From NCBI GenBank assembly GCA_035236585.1, contig CP141127.1:50792001-50856000 (forward strand): a DNA stretch of 64,000 nt, read 5' to 3'. The translations under genes and the position numbers were made by a program. Of this stretch, positions 1-10,151 are shown one piece after another; the stretch's first letter is position 1, and every line of letters starts with the position of its first letter. Origin of the DNA: Warburgia ugandensis. Its lineage: Eukaryota; Streptophyta; Magnoliopsida; Canellales; Canellaceae. The notes beneath the pieces were generated by a model. That model was given only the letters and a program-made list of their open reading frames with translations. It was not told the DNA's origin and did not search any database.

Positions 1-918
1 TGTTAATACTTGTATTAAATCTCTTGAAAACCTTATGATCCAACCAAACACATATAAGATGGTTAAGGACTAAACTATAAGTGAATAGGGAACTAGAAAA
101 TATTTCAGCCCTATGTAAACAGATATATGGTCTGATATATATGAAATCTATTTTACAGACAAGCTTGGAGGCTTGTGAGTTTGTTTTAATAGGCATAAGC
201 CTAGGGGAATGCTATTGCTAGAGGAGTTATGAGGGTTTGGCCACCCGCTCCTTGAAATTTGATGATATGATGATACCTTGCCCAAAGAGAGGCTAAAAGT
301 TGGGTAGTGGTAATTATGGGAAGGCCACCACTGTGAAAGTTTTGCCCCCCATACGAGCAGTGACATAATATTTTCCACCGTGGTATCAGTGGTGAACAGG
401 GCAGTTATTCGAGCGTGCTAGTACGGATCAGACTACAGCATAGCAACCTTTTTTATTATTTTGCACTATGATGCATATGAGAATAGGCATAGTGAAATGC
501 CTTATGTTGTAGCATAATGAAATGCTAGGTAATTGTATATTACTAATATTTCCTAAGAAGGAAAATTTCCAGCATAAGATTAGCTGTAATACTAAATTCT
601 TATAATGAAGAGAATTGATCAGCTAAGTTGGGAATGACATTTGGCTACTTTCATAAATTTAATTGGTTTACTCATGAAGAGTATGTATGTATATAGATAT
701 ATATAAATTACAAAGTAAAGAGTAGAGACATGAATATGTTGAGGGATAATGGGATTATGAAGTATTGGAATTACATTGTCAATTATTATGCTTTTTGAAT
801 CCCCTACCAAGCATTGCTTGCTGAGATATTGTAAATGTTGCAATATCTCAGATACAGGGAAGGAGAGTTAGGAGCTGAAGACCATAGAAGACTTGAAGAG
901 AATAATCTTCAAGGTATA
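1..918 (+). mobile_element. Element D 5' LTR, part 1 (left end outside window)
   Basis: This stretch is repeated almost line for line at about 26270-27185, and after the inserted element A1 the match resumes at 9685-10027 against 27186-27526. It is therefore the 3' part of the 5' LTR of element D, cut by the window edge and interrupted at 918/919. It contains no gene. A perfect 11-bp inverted repeat (821-831 and 841-851) ends in a CTCAG that could serve as a splice acceptor. The D assignment rests on the pairing of the two copies and on the primer site that follows at 10029. Confidence 0.88.
914..918. repeat. Target site duplication GTATA, left copy (element A1)
   Basis: GTATA here and at 9685-9689 flanks element A1. 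The empty-site version is visible in the other D LTR near 27184, where a single GTATA runs uninterrupted into CCCTTGAA. This fixes both ends of the insertion. Confidence 0.95.
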
Positions 919-1109
919 TGTAACGCCCGAGCAATTTACATTATTTTTAACAAAAAATGAACATCCTATAGGACATGAACTGTGTTAAATGTTTCACCTT
1001 CTCTAAAATAGTAAATTAAGAAATGGCGTTCGTATGAAGAAGTTACAGCCGTTTAAAGATAGGGGTATTTCTGAAATTTAAACAGAAAAACGAAAAAATG
1101 AAAAACGCA

Positions 1110-1137
1110 GGGGGCCGTTTTCATAACGGCACCCCCT
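1110..1137 (+). promoter_or_regulatory. Conserved hairpin upstream of the LTR promoter
   Basis: GGGGGCCGTT pairs with AACGGCACCCCC across a five-base loop, with a CA bulge. It lies about 70 bp before the TATA box. The same shape, with different stem bases, occurs at the matching place in C-family LTRs. Its function is unknown; it could act in DNA or RNA. Confidence 0.6.
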
Positions 1138-1207
1138 ATCATCTTCAACCTCTAGAACCCTCTAGAAATCCCGTTTCTAGAGGTTTCTGCCACCGCCATA
1201 GTAGGGC

Positions 1208-1215
1208 TATAAAAA
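1208..1215 (+). promoter_or_regulatory. Probable LTR TATA box
   Basis: TATAAAAA followed by a C-rich initiator-like stretch, at the matching place in A1's 3' LTR (7364) and A2's 5' LTR (29132). This is the best promoter candidate for family A. Confidence 0.65.
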
Positions 1216-1559
1216 GCCCCATCTCCCCTCTCCAAAAACACAAATTTTTGGCAACTTTTGGACTGGGGTTTCCGGCAAAAACTGGAAACCCGTCTCTCTG
1301 TGTTTTTCGGCAATGGCTAGGCCCAAGTCAGGCCGGCCATTGCCATTTCCCATTTCCCATGTCCCCTTTCTTCTTTCCTATACTGGCAATGAGGTTTCCA
1401 CCTTCATTGAATTTTTCCGGCAACAAAGGGTTTCAGAACTGGAATAGGCTCTACCATCGGTGATGGGCACTCCTTAGGCTACCAGGTAAGATGTTGTTCT
1501 TTCCTCCTCTCAGGCTATATCCATACTGGATCTAGCATTTCCAGCCGAGTTCCTGGTCG

Positions 1560-1935
1560 AAAAATGCTCCAAGCCGGCTTAGGTCGACTTTGCATGAACA
1601 AGATGTTCCTAAACCAGGTTCAGACAACCCTGCACAAACGAGGCATCCCAGGGATGCCTTGCTCCATGTGCGCCTGGGACAGGGTCCCAGGGATGGGTTC
1701 CAGCTGTACGACAGTGCGTACACTGTCCCAGGTGCGGCCATCAGGTGCGCTCACGACATGGGGCATGGGTCCTGGCTCAACCAGGGTGCACAGGGTACCC
1801 TGGGACCTGAGATGCTCCATGCTACAAGGTGCGTTCGTGCGATGATGCGCATCATAGTGTGTCACTTGAGCATGCATGTACGCGTGCAAAATGTGGTCCC
1901 TGGCACGGCCTTTGGGTGCGCACGCACGTAAGGCA
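1560..1935 (+). other. GC-rich, palindrome-rich islet in A1 5' LTR
   Basis: Markedly richer in GC and CpG than the AT-rich surroundings. It holds a perfect palindrome GGCATCCC-A-GGGATGCC (1642-1658), a 9-bp inverted repeat CCTGGGACA/TGTCCCAGG and an ACAGTG/CACTGT pair. Overlapping open frames on both strands here reflect few stop codons in GC-rich DNA, not a gene. Matching islets lie in the other A LTRs. Confidence 0.7.
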
Positions 1936-3140
1936 GTCATGGTTCAACCAGGATACACGGGTGTCCTGAGAACTGGGGCACGCGGACCTAATGAGACTTT
2001 AAAAGTTAGGATCATAGGACCATTTATAGAATTTAACTACTGAATAGTAGATCCATATTATAGGATCTAGCCTAACAAATGAATTAGGCAAGGACCATGG
2101 ACCCAATAGGCAGAGCTAGCAATCTAATGTCTAAATGGATTGAAATTAATAAGGACTCCTTGTATCCATTCATACCTAGGAGTTTATAAATGAGACCCAG
2201 GGATGGGTTAAAGTGATAAAGGACGCGACTCCAGGAGACTTTGAGGTAGGTGCTCTATCGCTACTAGACTTTTAAAAGGAGCCATGATCGTTTTGAATGC
2301 ATGTTTTAAGTTTAAGTTATATGACTTGTTTAGTATGATTTAATTTAGCATACATATGACAAATGTATTATGCATAGACATGTTTTGCAAACAAGTGCAT
2401 ATATTGCATGATTTGTGAGCATTGGGTTCTTGAAAAATTGCATGTCCTTGAGGGTCACCAAAAGACGCTGGAGCGCCCAAAAGGCGCTGGGTAGGCAGTT
2501 GTGAGGGCCAGGCAATTGTGAGGGACCCAAAGAGGATAGGTTTTGAAAAAGATGTTTTCACGTGTTTGATCTTATATGATTTGGGCTAATAAGCTCGTGG
2601 GCGCTATGCCGAGAGGTTTGGGTTGGCCTCCAGCCTCTACCACTACTAGGTGGAATGGGTACCATGCCCAAAAAGGGCAACGTCCCTACGTCGACTGCAT
2701 GTGGTACAGGGGGCTACCACTGGTGTCACGGTACTGGGTCGACATGTCATATGCCCCGTTGAGGCTATGACCGAGTGTCCTCAGGTACCCAGGGACCACA
2801 CGGCGGCGAGGTCGTGGGCACAGTTTGGGCCCTATGGTTTCGTGGATTTACTTGCATTGCATATGGCATGACATGAGGTTGGTTGACCATACCATACCAG
2901 ATATCCATGAGTTGGATTCAGTTGAGCATCTTATGCATATCATTATGTTTATGATATATGATACTTTCGACTTGGATTATGCTATTCTTTAAGTCGTCAG
3001 TATTTCAATTCGACAGTGGTTTTTAATATCGATATTGAACGTGATTGTTCGAACATGCACATGTTTTTAAGAGCATATGATTTTAAACATAGCATGCATT
3101 GCAAAACTAGTAGTGATAGACTCCTACTGAGTATAGTATA

Positions 3141-3251
3141 TACTCACCCTATCCTTACCATTTTTCAGGATAGTTCCATTCACGAGTAGAAGACGCTTAT
3201 GTTAGTGCTACAAGCAAGTGAATCAAACAGGAGACAATTATACATGTAAGT
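3141..3251 (+). promoter_or_regulatory. Splice-like acceptor, 77-nt segment and donor in A1 5' LTR
   Basis: A TACTCACC stretch and pyrimidines lead to TTTTTCAG ending at 3168. After 77 nt comes GTAAGTAAAC at 3246. The same arrangement occurs in all A and C LTRs; in A2 the donor is GTGAGT, another good donor. Earlier in the LTR, CAG/GTAAG at 1486 could be an upstream donor. This is only a sequence pattern; splicing has not been shown. Confidence 0.4.
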
Positions 3252-3538
3252 AAACTCTCTACCCTTTGGACATGTATTTGTATTTATTTACAGTTGGACT
3301 GTGTGTTGTGACTGGATAGACCTGGGAAAAAACATTTATGATTTCAGAAGTTTTTCCAAAACTACTTTGATTGTTGTGAAAGAAAATGACACTCGGGGTT
3401 TTCAAAATGAGTTTAAAACAAAAGATTTTTCGCTGCATTGCATGGTTTTTGTAAAATGGTTTTCAAATAGGGATGCATCCAGCCTTAGGAATTAGATATT
3501 GCATTTAAAAATGCATGGGAAAACCCGGGTCATTACAG

Positions 3539-3564
3539 TTGGTATTAGAGCCTAGGTTTTATCC
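3539..3564 (+). other. A1 primer binding site (initiator tRNA-Met)
   Basis: One base after the LTR, TTGGTATTAGAGCC matches the complement of the 3' end of plant initiator tRNA-Met with one change. The resemblance continues into the T-arm complement (AGGTTTTATCC), giving about 25 nt of near-match instead of the usual 12-18. This site primes minus-strand DNA synthesis. Confidence 0.9.
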
Positions 3565-6500
3565 TTTCACAGTTAGTTCAGCATGTCCAAGGGTCATAAA
3601 CAATCAAGAAAATCAAGAAGAAGTAGTATAAATTGAAGAAGTAGAGATGACTACTTCTATTTGAGGATTACAATATTAATGTTCAAGGCATTTCACCATA
3701 AACCAATAAGTGAAAAATGAGATGGGTCTAGCAAATACTTAGATATTGGATGGCTTAAATCTTATCAATAAGGATTGTTGTGTAGTGGTGCAAACATGAA
3801 AACTCATATAAGGATCATATTATGATGAGAATGATGAATGAGGATGTTAGTGAACTTGTTAGTAGATAGTTCTGACCTACAATAAAGAAATCTTATCAAA
3901 GGTGATAAAATCAAAGAACTTAGATGGCTATCTTACCATCATAAAGAATATTAGAATATGAGTACACTATCACAAGGATATGATATGAGTATGATAAGGG
4001 ATGTAAAAGACAGACTTTGAGAAGAATTTAGATGATAATCTAAGAGGGACGAGAATGCAAGATGATATTAAGAGATGACTGTGACTCGTGCTAGATCACA
4101 AAGGTATGGATCCTGAAGGACTTAGCTCAATTTTGGATACCTTAATTGGAGTCTTATGAAGAGTGAAGTGCTACCGAATAATAACTACCTGAATATTATG
4201 AAGCAAATCAGAAGATGTATACAAGTGACATATTATGTGATTAAGAGAAACATAACACTAATATGGTAGGGAAATGAATTTGACCGAGTTATCAAAAGAT
4301 TTTTGATGATAATACTAAGGATGATAATAGATTGATCCTAACATGGACTTGTAAGAGAAGTATAGCATGATCAAAACGTCAATGTCATTATTAAGACATT
4401 GTATGAATTTTATTGAGGCTATAGGCAATTGAGGATTTCAATGATCAGTTTAGAATTTATGAGAAAGCATTTAGTTTATCATATTTGTTAAGTAAAGGAG
4501 TAGATGCAGTATCAATTATATGCAACAAAGCACATGAAGACATTGATCTAGGCAGACAAAAATGAGTGAATATTCAAAAGAAGAAGATCATGACTTTATG
4601 AAGATACATACAAATCTTTCATCTTGAATCCTATAGGAAGGAAAGAATAGATCCATAGAAATCTTTCATCTTGAATCATCTGGGAAGATAAACCAATCAA
4701 CTTCGAAGGAATGATGATAGATGAGTTGGTGATCTTATTGTAAAAGAGTATAAAAGAGAGAAAGCATATGGGGTTTAAGACTTTGAGTAGAGTATCAAAT
4801 TTCAGGAGATTATGCGACAAGAAATTTCCGAAGAGGAATGGTGACCAACTAGAAATTAAATTTTACAAATGGTTTGATATCAATTATTACAATTAGATTC
4901 TTATCGGATCAATTAGCTTATGGGGAACACCAATGGATATAGTCCATAAAAAGAAAATTTTGGTGATATCCTACCTTGCCACTACATGAGTGAATAAAGG
5001 AATTAAGCCGGGACAGTAACTTGTCCATTTAGCAATAGGGTACCATCAAGGATCAAATTGAGATCTTGCTATCATAAATTTGGAAGACCAAAAATCTTAA
5101 GACCATTATTTAGTCATTACCTTTAGAGTACTGTTGACTAAATAAAGGTATCCCACCCTAATTAATCAAGTATGTTAGTATCTATGAGTTACTAGTCGAA
5201 GTTATATACTCAGAAGGATGTTATAAGTCTTTAGACTTGAGTTTTCCTGGAAAGAAGTACTTGTTAAACTAAGTCAATTGAGGGTATGAGGTCAGTTGAT
5301 GAGAACAGTTGCAATTGAGATAGGAGCAAAAATAAGAAGTGATCTAAACCAATGCGAAACATTTTTCAAACCTTAATGGCTACCATGACAAGGTAAAGAA
5401 ATTACTTTGAGTCTGAAAAATACTGCTGACTTGGATTGAAAAGGAAGTCAAATAAGTACTGATCACTTTAGAGGCCCTTGAGCTTATGACATAGATATAT
5501 CTGGAAAGAGATCAATAGGTAATCAAATAAAGTCTTTCTATGTATAAGAAAATGTTTATGCTTACCTGAGTATTGTTAAACTTGTTGAGTTAACAACTTC
5601 AGTACAATTTGATATAATCGCTATTGAAGGAGAATTATTGCTATTATAAGCTAAGTATGAGAAGGCACTTGAAAGATAAAATAAGGAGGCACTTGAAAAA
5701 TAAAATTTGAGGAATTGAGAAAATCACTACTTATGAGGATACCTCTTGACAATACAGACTGCATGGTTGACAATAAAGCCTTGGTAAAAGATTGAACAAT
5801 ATATTGACATAGGGGCTGGAAGGAGAAAAGGTGAGATGGCTAGCACACTATAAGGTGAGATTTGATGTTACATTGCCTTTAAACAAATAGTTAGTTGTTA
5901 TGAGCATATACCAAGTACGAAAAATCAATTGAAGGAATTTCCTAAGGACTAACCCTACCAGATTGAGTATAGAACTTTTGGACTGAAAGGTTACGAAGAA
6001 AACCATCAAGTAAAGAAAGGGCAAAGAGGATGATGACAAAGGATTCAACCATGGCCTAGTAAGGGTACTTGGTTATGAATAAGAGACTTTTTGCTTTGCA
6101 TAAATGGGAACATTATTGAAAATCCTAATGACCAATTGATGTGAATAGTGAGATAGGCCTCTGGACAAGAACATTTGACCCATGATGATGAATCGACCAT
6201 TAACATTTGACATGAGTTTGGATAAAATCTTCACAGAGAAAAGTGTTTAATGAATTCAATAATTATGAAACTGGATATAGAGTTAGGACATTTTGCTTTC
6301 AGTATATGATAAGGTCCTCGATGGAAGATGCTACTAATTGGCTTTCATGATTTTATTTTGGATGTAATTTTGGTCGAGGAATCAAGTCATTCGAAGTTAA
6401 TCAAGGGTTTGGCTGTAGAGCACATAATACCATATTAGCTAGTGGAGTATCTTGGGACAAAAGGTAAAAGATAGACACAATAGAAAGAAGGTATTTTTTT

Positions 6501-6972
6501 TGGACTCTTACTAATGACCATTAAAAGGAGATGTGGATGATGAAGAGATCACTAGATGAAAGAGAAGAAGAAAAATGATTTTTCTATGATATTCAAAATA
6601 AAATAGGAGAAATAAGATCATATGATCTCAAAGAAGTATGGAGTAATTTATACATGAATAAAGAAGCATGATCCTATGAGGAGACTATTCTATACATGAT
6701 GAGAAAAGTATAGGCATCTAAGGATTTTGAGATAGATGAATTACAGCTAGAACTAGTATTGTTAAACTGGCACGTATGGGAGTATGCATCAAAGTACGCA
6801 GCGAAAGCGGCCCTTATAGGTAAGACCTTGTAGAAGGAACAATAGAAATGATAAATTGAGGCTGAGCCTAGATTTGATTCCTAAGGGGGGAATGCATTCA
6901 CCAAGAAGTTATCCAAAAGACAAAATACCTTGAAGATGATAATTTATGGAATTTTGAGGACGAAATTCTTCT
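3565..6972 (+). mobile_element. A1 interior, no coding capacity recognised
   Basis: About 3.4 kb of AT-rich sequence with stops in all frames. A possible short start (MSKGHKQSRKSRR...) near 3583 resembles nothing I know and stops within about 25 codons. No zinc knuckle, protease, RT, RNase H or integrase motif was seen. The sequence runs parallel to the A2 interior over its whole length, so it is a real family feature and not random filler. Confidence 0.85.
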
Positions 6973-6985
6973 AAGGGGGTAATAA
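6973..6985 (+). other. A1 polypurine tract
   Basis: AAGGGGGTAATAA directly precedes the 3' LTR. It follows GAGGACGAAATTCTTCT, the typical ending of plant chromovirus polyproteins. It would prime plus-strand DNA synthesis. Confidence 0.85.
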
Positions 6986-9684
6986 TGTAACGCCTGAGCA
7001 ATTTACACTATTTTTAACAAAAATTGGACATCTTATAGGACATGAACTGTGTTAAATGTTTCACCTTCTTTAAAATAGTAAATGAAGGAATTTGTGAGGA
7101 AACTTGGTACGATTCTACTCAAAAAATGGAATCCAACGCCTCAAAGAACGCTGAAAATAGAGTTCGTATGAAGAAGTTACAACCTTTTAAAGATAGGGAT
7201 ATTTCTAAAATTTAAACAGAAAAACAAAAAATGCAGGGGGCAATTTTGATAACGGCACCCCCTGTCGTCTTCAACCTCTAGAACCCTCTAGAAACCCTGT
7301 TTCTAGAGGTTTCTGCCACTGCCAAGGGTGGCACCGCCATTGGCAGCACCGCCATAGCAGGGTTATAAAAAGCCCCATCTCCCCTCTCCAAAAACACGAT
7401 TTTTCGGCAACTTTTGGACTGGGGTTTCGGCAAAAACCGGAAACCCGTCTCTCTTTGTTTTCCGACAACGGCCAGGCCCAACTCAGGCTGGCCATTGCCA
7501 TTTCCCATGTCCCATTTCTTCTTTCTAGTACTGGCAACAAGGTTTCGTCCTTCATCGAATTTTTCCGACCACAAAGGGTTTCAGAACCGGAATAGGCTCT
7601 ACCATCTGCGATGGGCACTCCCCAGGCTACCAGGTAAGACGTTGTTCATTCCTTTTTCGTTTTCTTTCCTCCTCTCAAGCTAGATCCATACTGGATCTAG
7701 CATTTCCAGCCATTTCCAGCCAGGTTCCTGGCCGGAAAATGCTCCAAGCCGGCTTGGGCTGGTCCTGCATGATCAAGACGTTCCTAAACTAGGTTTAGAC
7801 AACCCTGCATAAACCAGGCATCCCAGGGATGCCTTGCTCAATGTGCGCCTGAGACAGGGTCCCAAGGATGGGTTCCAGCTATATGACAGTGCGTACATTG
7901 TCCCAGGTGCGGCCTTCAAGTGTGCGCGACATGGGGCACGAGGTGCCCTAGGAGCTGAGACGCACCATGCTACAAGGTGCGTTCGTGCGATGATGCGCGT
8001 CATAGCGCGTAACTTGAGCATGCATGTGCATGTGCAAAACGTGGCCCCTAGCATGGCCTTTGGGCGCGCACACACGTAAGGCGGTCGTGGTTCAACCAGG
8101 ATACACAGGTGTCCTGGGAATTGGGGCATGCGGACCTAATGAGACTTTAAAAATTAGGATCATAGGACCATTTATAGAATTTAACTATTGAATAGTAGAT
8201 CCATATTATAGGATCTAGCTTGACGAATGAATTAGGCAAGGACCATGGATCCAATAGGCAGAGCTAGCAATCTAATGTCTAAATGGATTGAAATTAATAA
8301 GGACTCCTTGTATTCATTCATACCCAGGAGTTTATAAATGAGACCCAGGGACGGGTTAAAGTGATAAATGATGTGACTCCAGGAGACTTTGAGGTAGGTG
8401 CTCTATCGCTACTAGGCTTTTAAAAGGAGCCATGATCATTTTGAATGCATGTTTTAACTTTAAGTTATATGACTTGTTTAGTATGATTTAATTTAGCATG
8501 CATATGACAAATATATTATGCATAGACATGTTTTGCAAACAATTGCATATATTGCATGATTTGTGAGCATTGGGTTCTTGAAAAATTGCATGTCCTTGAG
8601 GGTTACCAAAAGACGCTGGAGTGCCCAAAAGGCACTAGGTAGGCAGTTGTGAGGGCCAGGCAGTTGTGAGGGACCCAAAGAGGACAGGTTTTGAAAAAGA
8701 TGTTTTCGCGTGTTTGATCTTATATGATTTGGGCTAATAAGCTCATGGGCGCCATGCCGAGAGGTTTGGGTTGGCCTCCAACCTCTACCACTACTGGGTG
8801 GAATGGGTACCACGCCCAAAAAGGGCAACATCCCTATGTCGACTGCATGTGATACAGGGGACTACCACTGGTGTCATGGCACTGGGTCGACGTGTCATAT
8901 GCCCCATTGAGGCTATGACCGAGTGTCCTCAGGTACCCGGGGACCACATAGTGGTGAGGTCGTGGGCACAGTTTGGGCCCTATGGTTTCGTGGATTTACT
9001 TGCATTGCATATGGCATGACACGAGGTTGGTCGACCATACCATACCAGATATCCATGAGTTGGATTCAGTTGAGCATCTTATGCATATCATTATGTTTAT
9101 GATATATGATACTTTTGACTTGGATTATGCTATTCTTTAAGTCGTCAGTATTTCAATTTGACATGGTTTTTAATATCGATATTGAACGTGATTGTTTGAA
9201 CATGCACATGTTTTTAAGAGCATATGATTTTAAACATAGCATGCATTGCAAAACTAGTAGTGATAGACTCCTACTGAGTATAGTATATACTCACCCTATC
9301 CTTACCATTTTTCAAGATAGTTCCATTCACGAGTAGAAGACGCTTATGTTAGTGCTACGAGCAAGTGAATCAAACAGGAGACAATTATACATGTAAGTAA
9401 ACTCTCTACCCTTTGGACATGTATTTGTATTTATTTACAGTTGGACTGTGTGTTGTGACTGGATAGACCTGGGGAAAAACATTTATGATTTCTGAAGTTT
9501 TTCCAAAACTACTTTGGTTGTTGTGAAAGCAAATGACACTCAGGGTGTTCAAAATGAGTTTAAAACAAAAGATTTTTCGCTGCATTGCATGGTTTTTGTA
9601 AAATGGTTTTCAAATAGGGATGCATCCTGCCTTAAGAATTAGATATTGCATTTAAAAATGCATGGGAAAACCTAGGCCATGATA
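6986..9684 (+). repeat. A1 3' LTR
   Basis: Begins TGTAACGCCTGAGC and ends CTAGGCCATGATA (the terminal CA has decayed to TA). It matches the 5' LTR throughout but keeps a 78-bp piece that the 5' LTR lost. It lacks about 30 bp of the GC islet near 7930 and has a 10-bp duplication (CATTTCCAGC) near 7700. TATA box at 7364, GC islet about 7800-8080, splice-like acceptor near 9315. Confidence 0.95.
7364..7370 (+). promoter_or_regulatory. Probable TATA box, A1 3' LTR
   Basis: TATAAAA followed by AGCCCCATCTCCCC, matching the 5' LTR copy. If active it would fire outward into element D. Confidence 0.6.
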
Positions 9685-10027
9685 GTATACCCTTGAAACA
9701 TGTATTTTTCTTTGTTGAGAGTTTTATTGTATGGTGAGCTTGAGTTTTGGATTATGTAATTTGGACAAGTACTGTAAAAGATTTGGTTGTACTGTGAACC
9801 ACTGGATGGATCTTGAAAATTTAATAAAAGTATATTCCTTCAATGGAATTTTATTTTGTACACAAATTGTACTTATGTTATGTATGAAGTGGTGACTTGG
9901 GTTTTCAAAACAAGTTCTAAAGAAAAGTATTTCTATTGCTTTGTTTTGTGAAATTCTTTTACACTTTTAAGGACCCTGCCTTTCAAAATACATTACAAAA
10001 TGTGTTACAAACACCCTGGTCGTCACA
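9685..10027 (+). mobile_element. Element D 5' LTR, part 2
   Basis: Starts with the right copy of the GTATA duplication and continues the D LTR (parallel to 27184-27526). It ends GGTCGTCACA directly before a tRNA primer site. Confidence 0.9.
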
Positions 10028-10028
10028 G

Positions 10029-10042
10029 TTGGTATCAGAGCG
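10029..10042 (+). other. Element D primer binding site (initiator tRNA-Met)
   Basis: TTGGTATCAGAGCG follows the LTR end by one base. The match to the initiator tRNA-Met complement covers 13 bases and stops there, unlike the extended match in family A. Confidence 0.9.
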
Positions 10043-10151
10043 ATTCATCCAGTCACAGTACAGTACAAATATGTCCAAAAGAGAGATTATAATCCAAGTC
10101 TAGATTAAGATAGAAATAGTTGTATAGAGGATTGATAGAAATTAGGAACAG

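Larger units (their letters stand above)
919..3537 (+). repeat. A1 5' LTR
   Basis: Begins TGTAACGCCCGAGC and ends GGGTCATTACA, followed at once by the primer site. Compared with the 3' LTR it lacks about 78 bp near 1018 and carries extra sequence in the GC-rich part. Inside are an inverted repeat (1110-1137), a TATA box (1208), a donor-like CAG/GTAAG (1486), a palindrome-rich GC islet (about 1560-1935), a stretch shared with C-family LTRs (from about 2240) and splice-like signals near 3168 and 3246. Confidence 0.95.
919..9684 (+). mobile_element. Element A1: complete non-coding LTR retrotransposon (LARD-like), 8.77 kb
   Basis: A structurally complete LTR element with two long LTRs (2.62 and 2.70 kb), TG...CA-type ends (the 3' end is decayed to TA), a 5-bp target duplication, an initiator-tRNA-Met primer site and a G-rich polypurine tract. 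The 3.45 kb interior has no gag or pol I can recognise in any frame. The conserved chromovirus-type ending just before the polypurine tract suggests descent from a Ty3/gypsy chromovirus. Long LTRs with a conserved but non-coding interior match the large retrotransposon derivative (LARD) concept. A second copy (A2) lies at 28738-37452. It is inserted in the 5' LTR of element D. Confidence 0.93.

Noticed and set aside
380-410. GTGGTATCAGTGG resembling a tRNA primer site inside the D LTR
   Set aside because: The match stops after about nine bases and no LTR end precedes it.
1098-1463. 121-codon open frame spanning the A1 promoter
   Set aside because: It runs through the hairpin and TATA box, begins upstream of the probable transcription start and is not preserved in A2.
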